From: Bacillota bacterium
GTDB lineage: Bacteria; Bacillota; Dehalobacteriia; UBA4068
NCBI GenBank assembly: GCA_024679955.1
Contig: JAILCQ010000029.1
Location: forward strand, 1-64,000
Length of the DNA: 64,000 bases
Direction of reading: 5' to 3'
The notes beneath the pieces were generated by a model. The model was not told where the DNA came from. It saw nothing but the letters and a program-made list of their open reading frames with translations, and did no database searches. Both the position numbers and the translations under genes were made by a program. Position 1 is the first letter of the stretch, and the number at the start of each line of letters is the position of its first letter. This document shows positions 34,285-42,410 of this stretch, one piece after another.

Positions 34285-36289
34285 GGAGCAATCCCTCCTT
34301 GATATCTGCGAGCTTTCCATCTGCTTTGATTTCCAAAGTGATTAAATCATCTACAATATCTTGAATTGATCGACTTGAGAACGCTTTATAGAAGTACCTC
34401 GAAAAAGAAACTTCATATCCCGTTTGTGTTTTACTGTCGTCCACAAATGCGTCATCGTTATACGGCAACACTTCATTTCTCATAAATCCTTGTATTCCAT
34501 CAACATAATTGAATGGAACTATTTCTGTCTCTCTGAGTTCAGAATCCGTTTCACCTACAACGGGCTGAGCACTGGGATCTTTCTCAGTGATAAATGGGCG
34601 GATTTTTTTAAGTGTAGCAGCTTTAAGTTTTGTCTTTTTCGCAAAAGCCGACCAATCATCTGTGAACGCATCACCCGAAACTGATGCCAATGCGCTCTTT
34701 ACTGCTTCAAATTCGTCAGCTTTCTTAAATGTGTCCGCAGGAATAGGTCGTTCTGGATATACACGCAGTCTAAGAGGGCGTTCAACCGTTATAGACCAAA
34801 ACCCAAAATCAGAATTGTCAAAAATGCGGCTAACCTTGCTTTGTTCCATGTTCATAAAAATTCTAAGAATTTCCTTACGTATTTCAGCTGTTAACTCGCA
34901 ATTCTTCTTTCCCATGTTCTTGCGTAGGAGGGCCTTCATTTCCGTTGCGTCAATAAGCTGTATTTTACCCCTGCGACGTTCTTCTTTTTTGTTTGAAAGA
35001 ATCCATATATATGTGCCAATTCCCGTGTTGTAAAACATGTTTTCAGTAAGCGCAATTATGGCTTCAACATAGTCATTCTCTATCAAATATTTACGTGCGT
35101 TGCTTTCTCCGCTACCTGCATCCCCTGTAAAGAGCGACGAGCCATTATGCACCTCTGCAATACGGCTGCCAAGCTCGGTGTCTTTCTTCATCTTTGCCAC
35201 ATTGTTTAGCAAGAACAGGAGCTGGCCATCACTGGTACGCGGAATCATCGGCATGACATCCCCACCTTCAAGATAGGTGTTGAAGCGGGTATCGAGGATT
35301 TCCTTCTTGCCTCCCATTTTCTCGGCATCAGTTTTCCAGCTCTTTCCGTATGGAGGATTTGAGAGCATGAAGTCAAACTGACGAGATGCGTGCTGATCGT
35401 CAGAAAGTGTGGAGCCATACATAATGTGCTCGGCCTCTTCTCCATCGCCCTTGAGTAGCATATCCGCCGTGCAGATCGCATAAGTTTCCGGATTGATTTC
35501 CTGCCCGAACAGATGGATGGCGACTTCTTTGCCACGCCTCTTAGCCAGCGTCAAAAGTCTGTCCTGAGCGACGGTGAGCATGCCTCCCGTACCGCAGGCT
35601 CCGTCATAGCAGGAATAGGAAGCATCCTTGATCTTGTCGGCAATAGGCATGAAAACAAGGTCGGCCATAAGCTCGACAACATCACGAGGCGTCCAGTGTT
35701 CACCGGCTTCCTCGTTATTCTCCTCGTTGAACTTGCGGATCAGCTCCTCAAAGATGGTACCCATACCGTGATTATCGAGGCCGGGATGCTTGAGGATGGT
35801 CTTCGCAGCGTCTTTATAAATCGGATTCGGGCTCAGGTTAATATCAGAAGATGTAAACTTCTCAATGACCGCACCAAGAATATCCGCATCCACCATAGTA
35901 TCGATCTGGTTACGGAATTTGAACTTATCCAGAATTACCTGAACATTTGGCGAGAAGCCATCAAGATATGCGATAAAGTCCGCCTTCAAGGTCTGCGCCT
36001 TTGCGCGGCTTGTCAGATCTTTCAGAAGGAAGGGAGACGCATTACAAAACGCCTGTCCCGCTGCATTGCACAGCGCAGGCCACTGGTTATCGATTTTTGC
36101 AGCATCAAGCTGTTTCTTCATTGCCAGCACTGCCGGTTTTGTTTCTTCTAGCATAGCGTCCAGACGGCGGATAACCGTCATCGGAAGAATGACGTCACGA
36201 TACTTGCCGCGCACATATACATCGCGCAGGCAATCATCTGCGATCCCCCAAATAAAACTGACTATCTGATTATGCACCTGATTATCCAT
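34274..36289 (-). CDS. hsdM: Type I restriction enzyme methylase (HsdM)
   Basis: A 671-residue N6-adenine methyltransferase. The helical N-terminal domain (HsdM_N) spans about residues 5-155. The SAM motif DGACGTGG is at 229-236 and the catalytic NPPY at 311-314. The C-terminal third is longer than in compact HsdM proteins and may contact HsdS. GGAGGAATC precedes the ATG. The gap of 81 nt to the radical SAM gene upstream has no terminator with a T run, so read-through from the TcmP operon is possible. Confidence 0.95.
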   Translation of the reverse strand: MDNQVHNQIVSFIWGIADDCLRDVYVRGKYRDVILPMTVIRRLDAMLEETKPAVLAMKKQLDAAKIDNQWPALCNAAGQAFCNASPFLLKDLTSRAKAQTLKADFIAYLDGFSPNVQVILDKFKFRNQIDTMVDADILGAVIEKFTSSDINLSPNPIYKDAAKTILKHPGLDNHGMGTIFEELIRKFNEENNEEAGEHWTPRDVVELMADLVFMPIADKIKDASYSCYDGACGTGGMLTVAQDRLLTLAKRRGKEVAIHLFGQEINPETYAICTADMLLKGDGEEAEHIMYGSTLSDDQHASRQFDFMLSNPPYGKSWKTDAEKMGGKKEILDTRFNTYLEGGDVMPMIPRTSDGQLLFLLNNVAKMKKDTELGSRIAEVHNGSSLFTGDAGSGESNARKYLIENDYVEAIIALTENMFYNTGIGTYIWILSNKKEERRRGKIQLIDATEMKALLRKNMGKKNCELTAEIRKEILRIFMNMEQSKVSRIFDNSDFGFWSITVERPLRLRVYPERPIPADTFKKADEFEAVKSALASVSGDAFTDDWSAFAKKTKLKAATLKKIRPFITEKDPSAQPVVGETDSELRETEIVPFNYVDGIQGFMRNEVLPYNDDAFVDDSKTQTGYEVSFSRYFYKAFSSRSIQDIVDDLITLEIKADGKLADIKEGLLHEV

Positions 36290-36370
36290 TTAGTGATTCC
36301 TCCGTTTGTCAGCGGCGTAGCATGCCACCATGTCATCTAATTCTATAAAAGCGCTGCCCCAAAAACGGAC

Positions 36371-37144
36371 TCAGTTCGTTATGGTTTTCTCTTTTATGTG
36401 GTAAGCGATGTTCCGACTATCGCAAAACTGTATAACCTCTGCTGCTTTTTCATTATAAAAATGCTTGTGGTCCGGGTAGGCAGATACAGTAGGGTTATAA
36501 TTTGTCCTGCCAAAAATTATTTTATCCACAAAGGAAACTTTCCTGAGAAGCTTTTGAAGATCTTGCTCTACGAGATTGGGTGTGGGGTATGGTTCAATAC
36601 TAACCCAGGTCTTACAGCCTTTCTCGTGAAGTTCCCGTAAGGCATGCAACCTCTTAGGATATGGCGAGGAGTGAGGTTCCATTTTCTTTCGGAACTCTGC
36701 GTCAAATGAGACCAGTGTAATGCCATACTCGTTATCAGATGATAGCTCGGCGAGCTCAGTTGGAAGGACGCCCTTTGTTAATACAGTGCACTTGATTCCT
36801 GCCTCATTTAGTTTCCGAATAGCAGCAATGGACATGTCGGAAATCTCGTCATACCCATACATAAAAGGATCTGTGGTGAAACACAACTGAACCGAGGTGA
36901 TTCTATCTTTTAGCTTTGGTATTTCCTTATCAAGCAGTTCAAGAGTGTTAGATACTAAATAGGGTTTTTTCCACTCCTCATAGTTTTTTACCACACCGAA
37001 TCGTTTCTTTTGTAGATAGGCATAGCAGGGATAATTACAGCCATGTGCACAGCCAAGTACATGATTCATAGTGTAATCACCATACTCAACCCCGGTAACA
37101 TAGAGCATGGAATTACGCTCTATATAACCAGCTACTTTTTTCAT
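36371..37144 (-). CDS. Radical SAM protein (SPL-like, three-Cys motif), partner of TcmP
   Basis: A 257-residue radical SAM-like protein related to the spore photoproduct lyase/COG1533 group. The cluster-binding cysteines are C32, C36 and C40 (GCAHGCNYPCYAY), a CX3CX3C pattern with one residue more than the canonical CX3CX2C. Other supports are a barrel strand with CFTTDPF, LTKGVLPTEL and WVSIEPYPTP. Its ATG overlaps the stop of the TcmP-like gene (ATGA). Proteins with such a three-Cys motif are known to occur beside TcmP; the substrate is unknown. A nucleic acid substrate is a guess. Confidence 0.8.
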   Translation of the reverse strand: MKKVAGYIERNSMLYVTGVEYGDYTMNHVLGCAHGCNYPCYAYLQKKRFGVVKNYEEWKKPYLVSNTLELLDKEIPKLKDRITSVQLCFTTDPFMYGYDEISDMSIAAIRKLNEAGIKCTVLTKGVLPTELAELSSDNEYGITLVSFDAEFRKKMEPHSSPYPKRLHALRELHEKGCKTWVSIEPYPTPNLVEQDLQKLLRKVSFVDKIIFGRTNYNPTVSAYPDHKHFYNEKAAEVIQFCDSRNIAYHIKEKTITN

Positions 37145-38283
37145 GACTTACAACCCCTATCGAGAAATGTAATTGTGCTTTTCTGACCATTTCTCCCTCT
37201 GGCTTCTGAAGCACCATAGTAAGTGGTTAATATCTGTTTAATCTCTTTTCTGAAGCCCTCAGATGGGAAAATTGGATGTTCATCAAGGACAGCCCATATT
37301 TCATCAAGAGATACTGTCTGCCCTGCAAACGCTTTTTGAAGGTATTCAGCAATATCTTTCACATAATAGCAATATTCATCGGTTGAGGTTGCCGGAACTC
37401 CTGTTCCGCTAAAATCCATCACATATTGATTTTCGCGGCCATGTGTATTTTTAGTAGAGGATTTTCCTCCAAAGACTTGCCATGCAGTTTTCTTGTATAG
37501 CTTAAATCCCTGGATATGTCCGGTACAATGGATAAGGTTATACACTATTGCATTGTTGACATTGAAAAAAGGAAATGCCGCGACGTAATAGTCATTTTGT
37601 TTCCTTCGATGAAGCATGTAAATAATCTGCTCAATACGCTCTTCGAGAGCCTTTTTATCACTACCAAGTGGGATAAGGTCTTCAATATGCGAAAGATACG
37701 TTCCTTCATATTTCCCGATAGCAGCGTCAGTTTTGGCTTGTTTCACAGCCCGGATAGAATCAGAAACCATATGATTGATAATCACTTCACCCCAGTTATT
37801 CAAGAAAGGGAGAATTGCTGGCCAGTCAATTCGTGCATCATATGGATCATATACAAGCAAATAATGATAGCCAAGTGAGGAATCCAACCTGCTTCCAATT
37901 CTTTTTAGGAGGTCGTTAGCGTCTTCGGTACGTGTAATAATCTTAAAGTTTGTTGTGTCGCCAGGAAGCAAGCCTTTTAGATGGGCAATTTTTCTCTCAT
38001 CTCGATCGTTAAAGTATAAAAGAAATTTTTTAGGGTAATACTGGCCTGCTGCCTTTCTTAGTATTTTTGCAACACGGATGGGAGTACCAAAAACCGGATT
38101 ACCATCGTCGTCATAGTACTCTCCACTATTACTCATGCAATCGATAAAGATAAGGCATTTACAGCTTTTATTGAGCGCGAGAATTTGAGACCAAGCTTCA
38201 ACATATTTTTCAATCAGGTCAAACTTCTTTATCGTATGTGGGCTTGCATTGCTGATGATTTCATCGTTGTTTGCACTAGACAC
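37141..38283 (-). CDS. tcmP: Three-Cys-motif partner protein (TcmP) family
   Basis: A 380-residue protein matching the TcmP pattern: SPHTIKKFDLIEKYVEAWSQIL at about 14-35, then a Rossmann-like strand CLIFIDCMSNSGEY followed by GTPIRVAKIL, LLYFNDRDERK, and LLVYDPYDARIDW at about 142-154, which resembles a methyltransferase motif IV. The C-terminal 80 residues look like a winged helix. A GTG at 38283 is the start, 2 nt after the HTH gene stop. No biochemical function is established for the family as far as I know. The tight coupling to a radical SAM gene suggests they act together. Confidence 0.75.
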   Translation of the reverse strand: MSSANNDEIISNASPHTIKKFDLIEKYVEAWSQILALNKSCKCLIFIDCMSNSGEYYDDDGNPVFGTPIRVAKILRKAAGQYYPKKFLLYFNDRDERKIAHLKGLLPGDTTNFKIITRTEDANDLLKRIGSRLDSSLGYHYLLVYDPYDARIDWPAILPFLNNWGEVIINHMVSDSIRAVKQAKTDAAIGKYEGTYLSHIEDLIPLGSDKKALEERIEQIIYMLHRRKQNDYYVAAFPFFNVNNAIVYNLIHCTGHIQGFKLYKKTAWQVFGGKSSTKNTHGRENQYVMDFSGTGVPATSTDEYCYYVKDIAEYLQKAFAGQTVSLDEIWAVLDEHPIFPSEGFRKEIKQILTTYYGASEARGRNGQKSTITFLDRGCKS

Positions 38284-38285
38284 AG

Positions 38286-38513
38286 TTACAGATCGCCTTC
38301 TTCCACATTTTCAGCGGGAATGAAATCCATTATATCGCCAATGTTACAATCGAGCGCTTTACAAACCTTGATGAGAACTTCCATACTCACATTTTCATTC
38401 TTAGAAAGTTTCGTTACGGAAGCCCAGCTGATACCCGCTTGTTTTTGAAGGTCGGTTTTCTTCATATCCTTATCTATCAGCAGCTTCCAAAGCTTCTTAT
38501 AACTAATTTCCAT
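38286..38513 (-). CDS. Small HTH (XRE/Cro-CI-type) regulator
   Basis: A 75-residue protein that is nearly all helix-turn-helix: KTDLQKQAGISWASVTKLSKNENVSMEVLIKVCKALDCNIGDIMDF. It heads the TcmP-radical SAM operon. Two copies of AGAATTCTTC in its own promoter are likely binding sites, so autorepression is probable. AGGTGACG precedes the ATG. The gene order, small HTH first, is common in regulated defence operons. Confidence 0.88.
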   Translation of the reverse strand: MEISYKKLWKLLIDKDMKKTDLQKQAGISWASVTKLSKNENVSMEVLIKVCKALDCNIGDIMDFIPAENVEEGDL

Positions 38514-38545
38514 TTTGCGTCACCTCGAAGATGATATATATATTG

Positions 38546-38574
38546 ATTATATACAGAATTCTTCTTTTAAGCAA
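38546..38574 (-). promoter_or_regulatory. Promoter of the HTH-TcmP-radical SAM operon
   Basis: On the minus strand TATAAT lies at 38546-38551 and a TTGCTT-like -35 at about 38567-38572, with 15 to 16 nt between. One operator-like repeat sits between them. Confidence 0.5.
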
Positions 38575-38585
38575 TAGAATTCTTC
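38555..38585. promoter_or_regulatory. Paired operator-like repeats (AGAATTCTTC)
   Basis: Identical decamers with palindromic core GAATTC lie at 38555-38564 and 38576-38585, centres 21 nt apart or two helical turns. They flank the -35 of the HTH gene and are the best candidates for its binding sites. The divergent promoter is about 30 nt away, so both operons may be controlled. Confidence 0.55.
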
Positions 38586-38612
38586 ACAAATACGAGAATT
38601 TCCACTGTGTTA

Positions 38613-38641
38613 TTGTCAATAATCAGATGTGGTGGTATAAT
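38613..38641 (+). promoter_or_regulatory. Promoter of the plus-strand island operon
   Basis: TTGTCA (38613-38618) and TATAAT (38636-38641) are 17 nt apart with a TGG extension, 34 nt upstream of the first gene. Confidence 0.7.
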
Positions 38642-38674
38642 TACAAAAACACTTTGTGAGAGGAAGATCTTTAG

Positions 38675-39340
38675 ATGCCTGGCTACCGAAACGAACTGGA
38701 GCGGTTTATCTATGAAAAGTGCTATGATCATCTATTTACAGGGATTAACGCTTATCTAGCCGTTCATCCACAATGCGCAAAACGGGCAAATTCTCGTGTT
38801 TTTGTACCGACGAAGGCAGAACTTTTGGATATGATCCTTGAAGGTATTCCTTCTGTCTGGATAGACGATGACACGATTAAGTTTCAAGCTGTTGTCAGCG
38901 GTTCAGTTTATTTAGAAGAGGACCAGGAATACTATGGGACGAATAGCTGTGAAACTAATGTTTATGTTTTCCGTGTCGGTGAAGCGCACCAGAAGGATGA
39001 TATTGTTAGGTTTATCGACTTTTCCGTTGATGGTTATACAAGAACGAACCGTAAGAAAGCAAGCGTCAATTTAAGGGACACCGATCATGCGAAAGAACGT
39101 TATGCAGAACTTGTAGATTTGGTACGTTTCGGAAAGGGCAAGTTACATTACTATACCGAAAAGGAATATTACGAGGGCACCATTGACCCCGACAACGGTG
39201 CTGACTGGAATCAAACAGCGCCCATTGATACAAGACCGACACTGGAGGACTTCAAAAAGACGGTCAGCGATTATTTGGCATGGGAGGTTTCAAACCTTCT
39301 GAAGAGCCAAGATAAGGAGGACGACCGCCTGGGAAAATGA
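38675..39340 (+). CDS. Probable chimeric remnant: unknown N-terminus joined to C-terminus of an N6 DNA methylase
   Basis: A 221-residue protein without an obvious catalytic motif. Residues 1 to about 95 (RFIYEKCYDHLFTGINAYL, PSVWIDDDTIKFQAVVSGS) resemble the start of a mobile-element protein I cannot name. From about 97 (YVFRVGEAHQKDDIVRFIDFS, then IDTRPTLEDFKKTVSDYLAWEVSNLLK) it resembles the C-terminal end of BcgI/type IIG-like N6-adenine methylases, which normally precede an S gene as here. The NPPY and nuclease parts are absent. I infer a deletion that joined two genes; it may instead be an intact accessory protein. It overlaps the S gene in ATGA. Confidence 0.55.
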   Translation: MPGYRNELERFIYEKCYDHLFTGINAYLAVHPQCAKRANSRVFVPTKAELLDMILEGIPSVWIDDDTIKFQAVVSGSVYLEEDQEYYGTNSCETNVYVFRVGEAHQKDDIVRFIDFSVDGYTRTNRKKASVNLRDTDHAKERYAELVDLVRFGKGKLHYYTEKEYYEGTIDPDNGADWNQTAPIDTRPTLEDFKKTVSDYLAWEVSNLLKSQDKEDDRLGK

Positions 39341-40464
39341 CAGCCTCACTTAACGAAAAGCTGAGGACTGTTAAGTGGGGCAAATATAAACTCGGCTCAT
39401 TATTTGAGATAGATAACACGCTTAGTTTTAATGCAGATGTCTTGGTACCAGGAGAAAAGTACGATTATGTTACTAGAACTTCACTGAATCAAGGGATTTT
39501 GCAATCTACCGGTTTTGTTAACAAAGAAAATATTAATCCTGCTGGGACTTGGAGTTTAGGCTTACTGCAAATGGATTTCTTTTATAGAAGAAAACCTTGG
39601 TATGCTGGTCAGTTTATGCGCAAAATAACGCCCAAAATAACAATTCCAAAAGGGGCAATCTTATTCGTTTCAACTGTACTAAACATGCAGAAACCTATTC
39701 TTCTTTCTGTTCTCGTACGCAATGTTGATTCGACCTTTAAGAATATAGAGGTTTATTTACCTGTTTCGTCCGAAGGAAACATAGATTTTAATTTTATGGA
39801 ATCATTTGTAGCGGAGCTGGAGGCGGAGCGTATAGCGGAGCTAGAGGCGGAGCGTATAGCGGAGCAGTCCGCTTACTTAACAGTAAGCGGACTGGACAAT
39901 TATGAATTGTCCAAAGAGGAAGAACGAGCGATAACGGATTATAGTTCTTACGTTTGGAAATCCTTTAACCTTAAGGACTTGTACGGAAAATCGACTCGAG
40001 GGAAGCGTCTGAAAAGCGAAGATCGCATTCCGGGTACTCTCCCGTTTGTAACTGCAGGTGAAGCCGAAGAAGGCGTTTCTGCTTTTATAGGAAATGATGT
40101 TGAAGTATTTGAAAAGAACACGACCACTATTGATATGTTCGGTTCCGCCAAATACCGCAATTACCGTTACGGCGGTGATGACCATGTGGCGATTGTACAT
40201 ACTGAGAATGTTCCGATGAAGGCATCGATATTCGTTACCTCGGCATGCCACAAGGCCGCTCATACCGGCAAATTCGATTACGGTCATAATTTCTATGCAA
40301 AAGATGCCGATGCTCTTGATATCATGCTTCCTTCAAAGGACGGCAAGCCGGATTATCAGGCTATGGCACTGCTGATTTCGGCAATTCAGAAGCTGGTCAT
40401 AAAAGACGTTGTCCGCTATGCAGATCGGAAGGTTGCTGGAACAAAATATGTCATCGGCAAATGA
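39337..40464 (+). CDS. Restriction specificity subunit (S), orphan, with repeat linker
   Basis: A 375-residue protein with two target-recognition-like halves. Each starts alike: KWGKYKLGSLFEI near residue 13 and VWKSFNLKDLYGK near 208. The second half has GTLPFVTAGEAEEGVSAFIG and TIDMFGSAKYRNYRYGGDDHVAIV, typical of S subunits of BcgI-type and related systems. Between the halves lie two copies of AELEAERI (159-166, 167-174), recalling the repeat spacer of EcoR124 S. No intact cognate methylase gene lies next to it, so it is probably an orphan, unless it borrows HsdM from the nearby system. Confidence 0.8.
   Translation: MTASLNEKLRTVKWGKYKLGSLFEIDNTLSFNADVLVPGEKYDYVTRTSLNQGILQSTGFVNKENINPAGTWSLGLLQMDFFYRRKPWYAGQFMRKITPKITIPKGAILFVSTVLNMQKPILLSVLVRNVDSTFKNIEVYLPVSSEGNIDFNFMESFVAELEAERIAELEAERIAEQSAYLTVSGLDNYELSKEEERAITDYSSYVWKSFNLKDLYGKSTRGKRLKSEDRIPGTLPFVTAGEAEEGVSAFIGNDVEVFEKNTTTIDMFGSAKYRNYRYGGDDHVAIVHTENVPMKASIFVTSACHKAAHTGKFDYGHNFYAKDADALDIMLPSKDGKPDYQAMALLISAIQKLVIKDVVRYADRKVAGTKYVIGK
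39811..39858 (+). repeat. 24-bp tandem repeat in the S-subunit linker
   Basis: Two 24-bp units at 39811-39834 and 39835-39858 differ at one base and are followed by a partial third. Each adds eight residues to the helix between the two recognition domains, without changing frame. Confidence 0.9.
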
Positions 40465-40534
40465 GGCCGATGAGTTTATCAAAAATCGGTATGCGATGCG
40501 AAAGATACAATGAACAAATCAAATACCGAAAACG

Positions 40535-40594
40535 ATGAAAGGAAAAACTATGAAAGAAAAAACTATGAAAGAAAAAACTATGAAAGAAAAAACT
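40535..40594 (+). repeat. 15-bp tandem repeat with reiterated start codons
   Basis: Four near-identical 15-bp units (ATGAAAGAAAAAACT type) begin at 40535, 40550, 40565 and 40580. The first differs by an A-to-G change that creates AAAGGA. Each unit encodes Met-Lys-Glu-Lys-Thr. Confidence 0.9.
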
Positions 40595-41467
40595 ATTTCT
40601 TCATTGAGTCAATTGATCGATGCTATTGAAAAACTTAAAAGTTATTATCCATCTGGAATCATGCTAAACAATCCAGTTGCCAATACTTTTTTGTACAGAG
40701 GGTTAAGTGACGTTTCATATAAATTGATTCCCAGTGTATTTAGAAAAAAAGAAGACAATATTGACGGCCGTGTCGTAATAAACAATAAGTATCTTGCCTG
40801 GGCGAATGAGAAGTCATTATTGCTTTCATTTATACATGAAGCAAGTGGATTATTAAGCATTTCAACAAATGATTTACCCCGATGGGCAGAATATGCACAG
40901 CATTACGGTGTACCGACACGTTTTTTGGATTGGAGCAGCAATCCATTAGTTGCTCTATACTTCGCCTGTAGAGATAGAACAGAACAAGATGGTGCTATAT
41001 GGATGCTTCATGGAACAAACTATAAAAGGTTCCTTGCTAAAAACCTACAGATACCAAAAGAGAAGACTGTAAAAGAGATTTTATCCGATTTATTCAATGA
41101 CGATAAAGAAATTGATTATCCTGTTCTGTATACTCCATATTACGTAGATGCACGTATGAGTGCTCAAAAAAGCTATTTCCTCGTATGGGGTGCAAAAAAA
41201 GAACCTTTGGAAGATATGCTTCTAAATGATGAGTTGTTTATGGAGCTTCCAGAGGTTGATAATGGAATTCGTCTATATGGAGATGATCAGCAGAATAACA
41301 TCCTATTTAAATTCTTCATACATGCAGATAGCAAGCAACCCTTATTACACGAGCTTGATATGGTTGGAATCAATGAAAAAACCTTATTTCCAGGATTAGA
41401 CGGTATCGGAAGATATGTAGAAAGACAATATCGATTTGACTATAACGAAACGATCATCAGCATGTAA
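40550..41467 (+). CDS. FRG domain-containing protein
   Basis: A 305-residue protein with an FRG domain: FLYRGLSD at about 47 and AQHYGVPTRFLDWSSNPLVALYFAC at about 116-140. The domain is common in defence and mobile-element proteins but its activity is not established. The N-terminus is a repeat of Lys-Glu-Lys-Thr-Met. I chose the second ATG (40550) because AAAGGA from the first repeat unit lies 7 nt upstream; the first ATG (40535) has no ribosome binding site. It is the last gene of the plus-strand island series, about 85 nt after the S gene. Confidence 0.85.
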   Translation: MKEKTMKEKTMKEKTISSLSQLIDAIEKLKSYYPSGIMLNNPVANTFLYRGLSDVSYKLIPSVFRKKEDNIDGRVVINNKYLAWANEKSLLLSFIHEASGLLSISTNDLPRWAEYAQHYGVPTRFLDWSSNPLVALYFACRDRTEQDGAIWMLHGTNYKRFLAKNLQIPKEKTVKEILSDLFNDDKEIDYPVLYTPYYVDARMSAQKSYFLVWGAKKEPLEDMLLNDELFMELPEVDNGIRLYGDDQQNNILFKFFIHADSKQPLLHELDMVGINEKTLFPGLDGIGRYVERQYRFDYNETIISM

Positions 41468-41769
41468 GCATGTGTCCAAAATGCGCTTTTAGGGATTTAT
41501 AGGATATCAGAAAGGGAAAGGAATCTATAATTATTTCAGAAACATGGGCATATTCCATCGTTTCCTCCCCATCGTATACCGCTGGCGGGGCGCAGAAAAA
41601 AATCAAAATCCTTATTGATTTTTCTGGCGTTTTTGGTATAATGCAATGTGGCCGTCAGGCTGAGGTTCTGCCGCCCAAGCAACGGTCTGAAAGATCCTGC
41701 GCCGGCAGAGCGGCGGCATGGCTGCTTTCCGAATACATATGTTTTGAAGGAGAAAAAGGAGGAAGAACA
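41468..41769. other. Right edge of the island and upstream region of the lipoprotein gene
   Basis: Composition changes from AT-rich to GC-rich around 41500-41580. No copy of the tRNA-Ser 3' end was found here, so no direct-repeat attachment site is visible. The segment contains the lipoprotein promoter. A short open frame from 41641 lacks its own ribosome binding site. Confidence 0.5.
41615..41642 (+). promoter_or_regulatory. Promoter of the lipoprotein gene
   Basis: TTGATT (41615-41620) and TATAAT (41637-41642) are 16 nt apart with a TGG extension before the -10. Confidence 0.65.
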
Positions 41770-42300
41770 GTGAAAAAACTCATCATCATGCTTTTGGCGC
41801 TGGCCATGGTATGCACGCTGGCCGCTTGCGGCAATACGCCCGACGCGCAGCCCCAGGATGAAGAAAACGAGACGGCGGACGTGATCGATGACGCCACCGA
41901 GGACGCTACCGAGGATGCGACCGAGGCTGTCGAGAAAAACATGAGTCTGAACGACGCCGAACACCAAATCCAGGTTGCCATGAAGAATCTTTTGCAGGAA
42001 GCCTTCGGCGACAAGATCGATGACGCCAAAATCTCTGTGGAAAAAATCTACACCGCGGAAGAAGAACAGGCGGACGAACTGCTGAAATCCCTTGGGCTGG
42101 GGCCGGATGAATACGCCTTTGAGGTGAAATACGAGCTGCATCCCACCGAGAACGCCGATCCCATCGAAATGACGGCCGCTACCGGAGAATATGATGAGGA
42201 ATCCGGCTGGGTTGTGGATAAATACAACGTCGGCGTTTTGAGACCCAATCCGGACGGCGACCCGGAATACATCATCACGGACTTCGGCACCGCCTTTTAA
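41770..42300 (+). CDS. Lipoprotein of unknown function
   Basis: A 176-residue secreted lipoprotein. The signal peptide KKLIIMLLALAMVCTLAAC has a lipobox ending in LAAC, so the mature protein starts at Cys 20. An acidic linker follows with DATEDATEDATEA repeats, then a soluble domain of about 120 residues with strands around DEYAFEVKYEL and SGWVVDKYNVGVL. The start is GTG at 41770, with AGGAGG 7 nt upstream. No family was recognised. It has its own promoter and terminator and is flanked by the island and ogt. Confidence 0.8.
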   Translation: MKKLIIMLLALAMVCTLAACGNTPDAQPQDEENETADVIDDATEDATEDATEAVEKNMSLNDAEHQIQVAMKNLLQEAFGDKIDDAKISVEKIYTAEEEQADELLKSLGLGPDEYAFEVKYELHPTENADPIEMTAATGEYDEESGWVVDKYNVGVLRPNPDGDPEYIITDFGTAF

Positions 42301-42410
42301 ACGGCCAAATCCATAGGCTGCGCGTTCAAAATGCTTCCCTGGCGGCAGAGCAGAGAATGCCGCAAATGCGCAGCGGATCCAAAACCTTTTAGAAAAAAAT
42401 TAGATCGCAA

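Noticed and set aside
41468-41770. Attachment-site duplicate of the tRNA-Ser 3' end
   Set aside because: No sequence resembling the T arm and acceptor end was found at the right edge of the island.
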